Shown in pieces: positions 13,293 through 25,600 of a stretch of DNA of 64,000 nt. Each line of letters starts with the position of its first letter. Within the stretch, counting starts at the first letter, position 1. This DNA is from Argopecten irradians. Lineage: Eukaryota; Mollusca; Bivalvia; Pectinida; Pectinidae. The stretch spans positions 45,684,284 to 45,748,283 of the forward strand of contig NC_091136.1 of NCBI RefSeq assembly GCF_041381155.1, given 5' to 3'. The translations under genes and the position numbers were made by a program. The notes under the pieces were generated by a model. That model made no database searches, was not told where the DNA came from, and worked only from the letters and a program-made list of their open reading frames with translations.

Positions 13293-13298
13293 TTTATT
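13293..13298 (-). promoter_or_regulatory. Candidate CPT1 polyadenylation signal (copy B)
   Basis: AATAAA on the - strand about 230 bp beyond the stop codon at 13526. Suitable in position for the main CPT1 3' end. Confidence 0.4.
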
Positions 13299-13525
13299 TG
13301 TGTACAAATCACAGTTAGTCTATATATCCCTAAACGTTGAATTCCTCAATTTTTCTTGTCTGACCTTGATGTTGACTTTCCTCTTTGTGACACAATTGAT
13401 GATAGATCCCGATCTTTTCCTGACCTGATGCCACCAGTCTGTAGTGTTGTAGCACAAAGGTCAAGCATGAGTTTACAGTCAAGTGTGCGAACCATGATTA
13501 CTGAGCTAGTGGCGACAACACAGCA

Positions 13526-13632
13526 CTACTTGAGCAATTCTTTCATGTCTGACATGGCTTCCAGGATGGCGTCAGCCATCTTGTCTGATGATGTGGTTTG
13601 GCAGTATTTGTTATTTGTCACATGGAAATTTA
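13526..13632 (-). CDS. CPT1: CPT1 exon 19B (terminal exon, proximal copy)
   Basis: Acceptor TTTATTTCAG; the first two bases complete ATA with exon 18 to give [10 protein letters not shown], matching the INFH segment after the GEN/GEE motif in CPT1. It ends [11 protein letters not shown] and TAG, 34 residues in all. The coding sequence is duplicated exactly at 12286-12392. Confidence 0.9.
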
Positions 13633-16600
13633 CTGAAATAAAATTAACAAAACTTATATATTTCATACATTAATGAAACTAGACAAGAATTCTACGGAAC
13701 CTGAGGTGTCATCTGCACAGTTTCACAAAATTAGTTATTTACAGTTGAAAATATTGTAAATAATTAGGGGAAGTTATCAAGTCCCGTTACTCTCATTAAT
13801 CTAAAGCAATAAATCAAATCTGGTTGAAAATGGACAATAAATACTAAAGTTATTGAGCGGAAACCATAGATTATCTGTTTTGATGATTTTAAAGCTGTTA
13901 CTCTTGCAAATATTGATGGATTTTGACCAGTATTAAACCCATTTAAGATCTCATTAACATAAAGCAATATGCCAAATTTGGTTGAAATCGGACAATAAAT
14001 ACTAAAGTTATTGAGCGGAAACCATAGATTATCTGTTTTGATGATTTTAAAGCTGTTACTCTTATTAAACCCATTTAAGATCTCATTAACATAAAGCAAT
14101 ATGCCAAATTTGGTTGAAATCGGACAACAAATACTTAAGTTATCGAGCGGAAACCATGGATTTATCTGTTTTGAAGATTTTAAAGTCCCGTAACTCTTAC
14201 AAATATTGACGGATTTTGGCCATTATTAAACTCATTCATGATCTCATTGATATAAAGCAATATACAAAACTTGGTTGGAATCTGACAATAAATACTTAAG
14301 TTATTGCATGGAAACCGTTTCCCAGACGCCAACGACACGGACGCTGACCCCGACATAGTGATACTTAAAGGCCCACTACCTTTCCGAAACGGCTTTTAAT
14401 TTTTAAAATAGGAATGTGAAACGAGATCAATATTTTTGTAGAGTCGCAGAAGTTATTAACTATACGTTTACTAGCACACTTATCACCACCTTCAGAACGG
14501 TTTATATAGAATAAATAAAATGTTAATTTTCATAACGCGGGTCGTTTTATGTTTCCCGCCGTCGTCCTAAATGCCGCGCGGCAGTTAACTATCACTGCGC
14601 CAGACGGCAAAACAGCGAAATGAATTTCCACTGTTATCGTACATTAGACAGGAAATCTTGCATATGTTTGGTGTTGTAACCTCATCTTAAGCCATCGATA
14701 TATATTTTCTTTTGTTATTAATGTTTTTAAGAAACCTATAAATTTTGCTCCGGAAAGGTAGTGGCCCTTTAAGTGTCGCCCTTGCGTTGCAGGCGACTCA
14801 AAAACGCTACTATGACAGCTTACATGAAATATGAAGACTTTAAATGCATGAACAACTTTTCTAAGTTGGGTATTACCAAACAACAAATAATCATATTTTC
14901 ACTTTTCTTCAAACCAATGGTTCACACTTGAATTTTCTACGTTTAGGGGTTTTCTGCTTGTAGTCCAGCTACTTTTTGTTTTTACTAAATGACATTAAAT
15001 ATGAACATTTAACATGAACGCATACTCATTTCTTCTCCGTAGATCATGTAGGATATTCCGTAGCCATCTGGGGACGCTGGGGCGAATCCACCACCCATGC
15101 AGGAACTCTCTAGTGTCCATTGGTCAGTGTACCGAGTTGGTGTCTGTGATGTACTGAGTTTGTCTGTCATCCAAAAACTCTGTAAACCAGAAAACACTCC
15201 ACTTAAATCAAACATCTCAAATTTAAGTGAACAATAGGTATAAATATTCATCAAAGTTTATTTTCTACATTAAAATTGTTGTGAAACCTGGGTGTACTGC
15301 CATATTATTTATTCACCCAAATGACAAGGATTGAACACAACTTTTTCAATCAAGTTGTTATCTGATATACTTCTGATTCCTCAAAACAAAAAGCATTGAC
15401 TAAAGTCAAAACATTAGTTTTATTCATTAATTAAGTTAAGTAAAACAAATTGACTTCAGTCTATTTCAGACTTCAGTATGTTTTGAGAAATCAGGGCCTG
15501 GTCTTTTACCTTGTCTTGGAATAGTGCCGGTGTTGGTATGTTGAGCTCCTTTGAGGCGGCAAACAGCCCAATAAGATGTCTGTCCCAGCCCTGGCCTATA
15601 CTGGTATCAACCTTGATCTGTGTCTGGTACTGCACGGCCCGCTTGAGTAACATGATCCTTTGTTCCCTAGTCGCTCGCTCATTCTGCATGCTCTGTACCC
15701 ACTGTTTGGAGTATTCAGAGACTGAGCGAATCGTCTCTGTTCTACCATTCAGGAACATCCTACACACAGCAAAAGGAACTCAAATTACACAAAATGAAAC
15801 AGGATAGTTGTATAGTACAAAAGATAAGGTTTAAACAAAAAAATCAAATCAAAATATAAGAAATTTCCTTTTGAGAGTATTAGCTTGCAAATGTACATGT
15901 CCTCTTGCAAAAATTAACTTTTAACATTCAACATTAAAAGATAAATTATATGTACATGTATACAGAAATTAGACATCTGGGATGGCAAGATAAACAGACA
16001 TTTTACATTGTACATAAAGAAATGTCAATGACAGAAAACATGTTTTACTGAATGCTAATCGCAAGAAATAATAAGAGCCCTTTCTCTCAGTCCAACATAT
16101 ACCTGCGACCATTAACCTACCTTGTTGATGCCGATTCGTAGGTTTTAGGTATTTGGTTGTAGAGTCTGTAATACGCCAACTGTAGGGCCATCTGTAACAG
16201 AAACACATTTATATCATCTATTACAGATATGTCTCCTTATTCTTTTATTTTCCTGAAATATTGTCATAACATGCATAGATATTAATAATAAAAGTATTAT
16301 TGATTTACTGCGACCTGATACTGGGTATAAGAATTACCTGAATAAATCCATCAATACTGATCAGATATAAGAATTACCTGAATATAGCCATCAATACTGA
16401 TCAGATATAAGAGTTACCTGAATATAGCCATCAATACTGATCAGATATAAGAATTACCTGAATATAGCCATCAATACTGATCAGATATAAGAATTACCTG
16501 AATAAAGCCATCAATACTGATCAGATATAAGAACTAACTAAATAAAGCCATCAATACTGATCAGATATAAGAATTACCTGAATATAGCCATCAATACTGA

Positions 16601-19600
16601 TCAGACATAAGAATTACCTGAATAAATCCATCAATACTGATCAGATATAAGAATTACCTGAATATAGCCATCAATACTGATCAGATATAAGAATTACCTG
16701 AATATAGCCATCAATACTGATCAGATATAAGAATTACCTGAATAAAGCCATCAATACTGATCAGATATAAGAATTACCTGAATATAGCCATCAATACTGA
16801 TCAGATATAATAAATACCTGAATATAGCCATCAATACTGATCAGATATAAGAACTAACTAAATAAAGCCATCAATACTGATCAGATATAATAATTACCTG
16901 AATATAGCCATCAATACTGATCAGATATAATAAATACCTGAATATAGCCATCAATACTGATCAGATGTAAGAATTACCTGAATAAATCCATCAATACTGA
17001 TCAGATATAAGAACTAACTAAATAAAGCCATCAATACTGATCAGATATAAGAATTACCTGAATATAGCCATCAATACGTGATCAGATATTAGAATTACCT
17101 GAATAAATCCATAAATACTAATCAGATATAAGAGTTACCTAAATATAGCCATCAATACTGATCAGATATAAGAGTTACCTGAATAAGCCATCAATACTGA
17201 TCAGATATAAGAATTACCTGAATAAATCCATCAATACTGATCAGATATAAGAATTACCTGAATATAGCCATCAATACTGATCAGATATAAGAGTTACCTG
17301 AATATAGCCATCAATACTGATCAGATATGAGAGTTACCTGAATATAGCCATCAATACTGATCAGATATAAGAATTACCTGAATATAGCCATCAATACTGA
17401 TCAGATATAAGAGTTAATTGAATATAGCCATCAATACTGATCAGATATAAGAGTTACCTGAATAAAGCCATCAATACTGATCAGATATAAGAATTACCTG
17501 AATATAGCCATCAATACTGATCAGATATAAGAATTACCTGAATATAGCCATCAATACTGATCAGATATAAGAGTTACCTGAACATAGCCATCAATACTGA
17601 TCAGATATAAGAATTACCTGAATAAAGCCATCGGGGGACATCCTCTTCTTCTTAATGAAGCCTTTACCGTACTCAGGGGAGACAATTCGAAGATGAAATC
17701 CACCAGCCTGGAAAAAAGTTCAAGTACATGTTATACTTTCACTATCCTTGTCATTAGGTGGACCTTATGTATTGAAACAAGCCAGTTTTAATAATTAATG
17801 ATTGTATCACAAATAAAAAACTAAAGTACCAACACAGAACTGCAATGCACACTAGCTATATAATGTCGTTGTTTCCAATGTTCCATGTATGTTAAAAGAC
17901 AAGAATTTCACAGAAGTGGATGAGTCGCTTGCACAGCAGTGTAAAACAGCACAAAAATTAGTTATTTACAGTTGAAAATATTGTTAATAATTAGTTGAAG
18001 CTATCAAGTCCTGTAACTCCTGCAAATATTAACAAATTTAGACCAGTATCAATCCAATCCTAGATCTCATTGATATAAAGCACTATACAACATTTGATTA
18101 AAATCGGAGATTTTTAATCAAGCTATCGAGTGGAAACCAGATTTATCTATTTTGACAATTTTAAAGCCCTATTACTCTTGCAAATATTGTCGAATTTTGA
18201 CCAGTATCAAACCCATACAAGATCTCATTCATATAAAGCAATATACCAAATTTGGTTGAAATCGAAAAATAAATACTAAAGTTATCGAGCAGAAACTATG
18301 GATTTATCTGTTTCAACGGTTTTACAGTCCCGTAACTCCGGATGCTGACATTGACGCCGCCGATGCAGACATAGTGATACCTATGTGTCGCTTTTGCGTT
18401 GCAGGCAGGCAACACAAAAATATAAAATATCATCTAATAAGTAATTTCACAATTTAATACTTAAAGTACTGTGATAATGTGAAATCAGATTGTAGACCAC
18501 ATCATGGCTTCTTTGTTTGATAATGTACTCACTATAATATCATTATTACTAAAGTGACTTTGGAGCTTTAATTTGACTTCGTAATTTAAAAACCTATGTA
18601 GTCTGGTAATTATCAAAATGTTGGTAATGATTATTTTGATCCATCAGTATAAAAAATCATTACCAGCTTTCTGTAATGTTCATAGGCTTCTTCCACATCT
18701 TTCTCAAAGCCAGTCATATCCCATGTCAGCCTACACAAATAGAAGTCAAGATTATATAATATATTCATAAAATTACAATTACTTGAGTTTCCAAAACCTC
18801 AATAAAAGAATACATGACAATCAACCTCAAAACAGCAGACATAACTTCACTGTATGGAAAAACATACACATTTTGTATATGCTAGTAGACATGATAGATA
18901 ATATCTCCTAAGTTAGTGTGGGTCTGTCAAGCCAAGTTTCATCATAAAACCATTCTAGTTCAGAGAAATATTGCACAGAGTACTTGTTCACTGAGCAGCA
19001 TTCAATGTAGCAGCAGGGGTGTCCATATTACATACTACATTACATACTACATCATACTACATTACATACTAGATTACATTTCAACCTAATTAATATATCA
19101 ATAGGATTCCAGTAACCTTTCTGAATAATCCACTTTCACTTTCACAAATGTGAATGGCACCATTCAAATCATTAAAATCAAACAGACTCTTTGAAATGAC
19201 AGCAGTCTCAAGAACAAGATTACCAATACAATAATCACTGATATCAGTTAGATAACTTGACCTCACTAACCTTTCAGCAGAAGGGATTTTCTTCTTACGT
19301 GACCTCTCAGGAATAATATTGCCATCCTTGGTGTATTTCTCATTTTGTAAGAAGTATTCCCACATTCTACCAGGCAGCTGTAAATATAATACAATTTAAT
19401 TTATACTGATCTGAAAGACCTAATTCCAAACATTTTATAATAAAACAAAGTATTTATATAATATTATACATTTTAACACTATTTTTCTTCATTCACATAA
19501 AAAGTCAATACCGGTAATTTGAATCCTTAGATATAAAGTTAAGTTATATATAAGTTGATTTGTTTTCTCAAGTCTTTGAATAATAGAATCATATTAGAGA

Positions 19601-22600
19601 ATTGAGAGGAAAATGAACCTATGCAATATTTCAATTAAATTATGAGTACAGGTTCAACAGAAATATCCATAATGTATCACTAATATCAATCTGGCAAAGG
19701 CTAAAAATCCACTGCCATTTACAACACATTAGATCTAGAACTCATGCATATTTTTAGTCACACAACGCCAAAACTGCATCGAAACATATCCACACATATT
19801 TCTCCTGAAAACACTCTATTACAACTGTTTTGTGTTGACGTTTCTATTTAATGTACTAAATAATGGCCAGAAAAACAAATGTAGCTTCATTTGATTTTAT
19901 GAAATAATTAGAGTTATTTCCCTTTGTTAGTTGGTATAAAGGGAAAGTTGAATAAAAAGAGTTTACAAAGAACATATCAAGTAGATACAGTGACAATTTC
20001 AGTATTTACATGATTACAAATGGGTCATTCAAATGGTCAGTCAAGGCTAGCATTGGTTTTTGGACAAATTTCGTTTTGATGTCATCTCACTGCATAGGTC
20101 TAGAGAGGTAGATGCAAATGTGTAGTATGGTTAGTGATCATTTACTGCTACAATTCACCACACATATGTACTGGTGTCACTGAATACAATGCTAATTAAG
20201 TCATGCAAACATCAAGTATTAGTTATATTCCAATATTGTATACACAATTAACTTGATAAGAACAGACCATAATACTGAAACAACTATGTCATATAGAATC
20301 TCCATTAGACTATTTCTTGTGATGAAAGATAATTTTGATTACCTATATATAGTCCACACAGATTCATTTTACCTCCTTAACAATATAAAGATTGACAATC
20401 CTGAGCTATTATGTAGATATAAAGGTATATTTATCATACGTATGTACATAAACATATTACACATTCTCAAATGAAAATTAATCAATATCAGTGCAATGTT
20501 GTTTTTTCATGTTTTTGTTTTTTTCCTTTTCCTGAAGTCTTCTTTATTTCAAAGAAAGTGTAATCCTTCAACAACATACAGACTATTTTGTTGATACAGA
20601 AATATATTTTCACAAATCCTTTCACAATTCCCAAATCCTTACGTGTAACCCAAACGATGTAGTAGCATAAAATGCCATGCAAAGAGACACATCACCACAT
20701 GCAATACAGGGGATTTTCACAACCATGCATATCGATTTGGTCTGCTTTAAACAATTTCAAAATGAAACATAGAATATAAATAGAAGCTTGAAGTTGTATA
20801 TCTAATTTGTTTAGTATTTAATATTTCTATTGTGTTTTAAGTAACATATGTTTAATTAATAGTAATTTACTAGATATTAATCAAATAAGGACATGTTCGG
20901 TGAACTTCTGTGAACTTGCAGAATATTACTGTGTACAGGTAAGCTATATATATAGTTATGGATATATATGTACAGTGTCCGGTACCGACTGAAGCCAAGC
21001 AGAGACCAGTGCAGCTCTAGGATATATACAGCGTAAACATTGTGCAGACCCACAGGACCACTTCACCTCTCTGTACACAACTTACTGTTGCGTCAGCACA
21101 ACTGTGTTCTCCATTACACCCCACCACACCGTTGGTACTTATATTAAACATGATAGACTTGTCGAACCACCTGTCAGGACAAAACACCACCAACCAAAAC
21201 CCATTAGTAACTTATTTATGCAAAATAAAAATATTCATGATATTTCTTTCTTTCTGCTGTGTGGGGCCTGGGAGGCCATATTGTTGAAGTTTTCCAATAT
21301 TCAGTAGTTGCTGCTTATGGAGACAGTAGCCAAAGTCATTGCAGCTTACAATGTATGGGGTTGCAGTGGCCAAGCAGTTATGATTTTTTCCAACAGTATT
21401 TCATATTTGTGGCATACAATATGTGTGGCCAAGGTGGTCAATCTGTAACTTCCTAATACTCTGTACTATTGGTTACATACAACGAATATGATGCAGCAAT
21501 GACCAACTAGTTGTGGGCTAAAATTGGCTTCATGTTTGCTTATAATTTCTTGGTAACCGGTACAAGACCAGAATTACTTCATTACCTGATATCAGCCTTA
21601 GGTCTAAGATTTTTCTCTTGGTACTTTCACTTGCATAGATTATCAATCTTGGCACACCCTTAATGATTATAGCTTTTGAACAAACAAACCAATTATGCTG
21701 GTTGACTACAAAACTTCCAATCAATGAGCCTAAGTTTCCATGTTTGAGTAATTTCTTTGACAGTCCCCAGTAATGTGACAATTCATTGATTTTTGTTTAG
21801 ATTTAAAATCCAAAGGTACAGAGTTGGTATCAGTCAAGGAATAGTTTTTGAATAAGGCCAAAAAAGTAATGTCTGTTAAGGGTTACCCGACCGACCCTAA
21901 TTTTTTACCCCCGGACCCTAATTTTCCCCCCAATTTTTCTAAGAAAATAAATATTAAAAAGTCGGAATTTAGATCTCAGACTCCGATTCCGCCATTATTT
22001 CACAGTGAAAGACACTAAGAAAAAAAAATCCTCCAGACCTACCGACCCTATTTTTTTTGCTAATGTAACCCGAAACAGACATATTTTGTTTTTTGGCCTA
22101 ATGACCATCACAATCTCCACAGAAACAGAAAGTAGAAATAAAACATAACCTTCTATATAATTATCTACAAAGAAAAAAACATAATCAAAGTCATACTGTA
22201 AATAGGAATATATTCGCATGTGGATTATTTTCGCTTGATCAGCTTTCAAACTATTCGGGGTGTGCCAATCTAATACCACTTTGCATCATAAATGAAAATA
22301 TCAATTAAACTCTGCACTTGAATATAATAGCATTTGAATATAATTACATGGAGATTTAAAGAAAACAAATTAAGCTAAAATGTCCACACCACGAATAATT
22401 TCACTTTAATTTACAGTGATTAAAAGATACATGCATCCAAACTCAAATTGTTTTCTTAAATGATATTTTTAAAATTAATACATAGGTTTAGAAATTTTGA
22501 GAATTTTGTAATAAAAAGGACATATCACAACCAAATTATGACAAAAACAAACAAATACTTTATATTCAGCTTGTTTTTTTCAATCTGTGTTAAGATTTTG

Positions 22601-25600
22601 CAATAATATCTTGTTATGTATTGATGTAACAAATAAAAAAGCTGATACCGTAATTTATCATAAAGAGTTTGCATACATTTACAGCCACACTCAAAATAAG
22701 CAATGTATACACAGGAATGCGAAGCTTATTCACACTTTGAAATAAATCTGTGTATCTGAAGCAAACTGAAAAATTTCATTAGCATGTGGGTATGTGTTTA
22801 CTATACTGGTTGCAGGTGTATATGTGTACTGGGATATATGTGAGTTATATTTACAGGCATTAGCACAAAGTCATACAGGTGTGCATTCAAGGTCAAAAAT
22901 ACCACAGATACCAGGTAATTTTTTTGGAAAGATTTTCATTTTAACAGATAAATTTATATTTTGCATGAATTGATATAATACAGATTTTTGTGATATTAAA
23001 GTAAGTTCAAATGACTTTTACCATATATTTTCTCATAGGATTACAGATTTTTTTTATATGTGCAGAGAGGAGACTCATTGTTACAACAGAGGACATTTAA
23101 TGTTACCCTGTTCCGAAAAATTGAAAGCAGTCAGTTTGAACGTTATTTTGACCTTAAGTACACATGAGGAGTAATAGGTGAGTATACAATAAAACTATGG
23201 GATCTATGTTAGTGTTCAACACTGTAAAAAAATGGTCTCCACGTGAAACTCACTGTAGCGTCACCAGCCGAGTGTTCCACATTCACGCCCGTTTTACCAT
23301 TAGTAAATACGGGAAACATCATAGACTTGTCAAACCATCTGTTCAATAGGAAGCGACATATCACAGTCACATGTTTTCAAATTACAAAAAGACCAATATA
23401 AATTAAATTACCTTTAGCTTTGTTACTTCAGTGGCTGGTTTACCAGGGTGGGGAGAAGGGGGATAAATGAACATATACTTTAAATTCTTACATAAATAGT
23501 ATCATGCCAGTTACATTATTATCATAATTTAATAAAAGAGTGTACTAATAACTTGAAATGTGTTAAAGAAATGCATATTGTACAATTAAGGTATTTAGAA
23601 ATATAATATTACCAGGTACAGTGAGAGGTATAATAAATCTAAAATACAACATTTCCTTTATATATTAAACATGCAATGAATGGGCTATATTTTAAAATTA
23701 AGAATGAGGCCATTTATTTGATGACAATTAATAAAATTAAGTTTTAATATAATCATTACACAACAAATTAAACTAGATGGTATTTAATATGAATTAGATT
23801 TTGTACCAACATTCAAGAGATAGAGGGTTAGCCATATAATGTCTGGACACTTTAACCATTTGGCCACCTCAGTCAATGATAATTATATCTTAAAGTGCAA
23901 GAAGCATTAGTAAGAAAAAGTGTCCTCCAAAATTGAATTATGGCTGCTTATCAACCATTCCAACTGGGTTCACCAAACATTTAAAATTGTTAATGGAGAC
24001 TTTGTTTCCCAAAATTGCTATGACATGCAGTTAAATATCACATATCAAGTATAATCATATTTATTATCTCTTAGATCCAAAAAAACTAGTGTATACTTAA
24101 TATGAAATTAGTTACATAGTGTTGTGTTATCATATTTAACAAACTTCCATTCCAAGTCCAAACAAACACAAAAGTCTGATTGTAAAATTCTTATCCCTTC
24201 TTTACGTGTGTTGAGAAAATTATGGCAAGTAATATTTATCCAGTTTTGAGATAAGTGCATTTCAAGATAATAAACAAACAATTCAGTAAATTAATTGATA
24301 TTTGAGAAATTTACAAGAGGACACTTTTTTCAGGATCCAGCACTAATTAAACTATGTATGGAATCTAACCCACCTACAACATCCACACCCAATACTATAT
24401 ACAAAATATTGATTAGTCTATGATAATAAGATTGTTGTATCTACCGGTTAATTAGTTTTCAGTTTTGATATTTTGTTGACAATATCGATTTACTACACAC
24501 ATCATAAACCTAAATCTTTGTAAATACATGTTTAAAACATAACTTTGTATCATTAACAATCATTAAGAATCAACTAACGAGTTTACCTGTTAAATCCATT
24601 TCCAACCATAATGCATTTTCCATTTTCTTCAATTGACTGAAAAGATAGAAAGAAGAAGATTTGATTGATTATTAAAATGGTTATAGTGGTCATATATTAT
24701 TCTAAATAAAACAGTAAAAAATAATTAGTTAAAATATGATAATGAATCTGAAAAAATATTCATGAAAAATACATATTTATTTTATACTCATTGTTACTCA
24801 AGCAGAAATAAGACAAAGTTTAGTAATTCTGTACAGCCATTTTTCAATCTTTAGAAAAGCTTTTTAAAACAAGAGGTCCATGAGCCTTAGTGGTCACCTG
24901 AGTTCGGATACAGAATGAAACAAAGACATATAAACACGAGTCACTATATATTGGCCTATCAGGCCCTTGAAATCAGTTGGTGATTTTATAAATTTGACTT
25001 TTTTTTAATCTATGAAGAAAATTTGGTTCTATCAAATCTGTGAATTCAAAAGAAGATTTTTTGAAATTTTAGTCAATTTGACCGCACTTGGCCCCACCCC
25101 ACCTGTCCCGGGGGTCAGCGCGGACTGATATGGATATGTTAAAATGCTTTATCTCAGATTCATCTAAATTTCCCATGAAAATTGAGCAAATAATGCTCAT
25201 AAAAGTGTTTTTCCTATATAAAGTATAATAAATTTGATCCCCTTCCCAGGGGAAAATCTGAGATCCCAGGGCTATGAAATTCACAATTTTTGTAAAGGGC
25301 CTTAAGACCTTCCAACTTATGAATCGAAGAGTATCTGGTTCCATCAAATATGTGAATTCAGAAGATTTTTGAAGTTTTAGCCTATCTGACCCTTTTGGTG
25401 CCACCCCTCAGTCATGAAAAAATTATTAATAGGATTCAATGGCCATTCATACTGATAATTCTGACAACATTTGACTTATTTCCCATTACAAATGACCAAA
25501 TTATGCTTAAAAATGTGCTTTCCTTATAATTAGTAAACTCCAGTGGGAAACGCGAGATCCCAGGGTCATAAAATTCACAATTTTTGTAAAGGAACTTAAG

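Larger units (their letters stand above)
12432..13649. repeat. Tandem duplication, copy B, containing the proximal CPT1 terminal exon
   Basis: The partner of 11193-12409, separated from it by about 22 bp. It is the copy first reached by CPT1 transcription on the - strand. The duplicated block stops just upstream of the exon's polypyrimidine tract, so both copies carry a complete acceptor. Confidence 0.9.

Noticed and set aside
16325..17617. CRISPR-like regular repeats
   Set aside because: Units are directly adjacent with no unique spacers, in an animal intron; it is a minisatellite.
20253..20474. 73-codon + strand frame in CPT1 intron 13
   Set aside because: AT-rich composition, no splice sites, no recognisable protein features.
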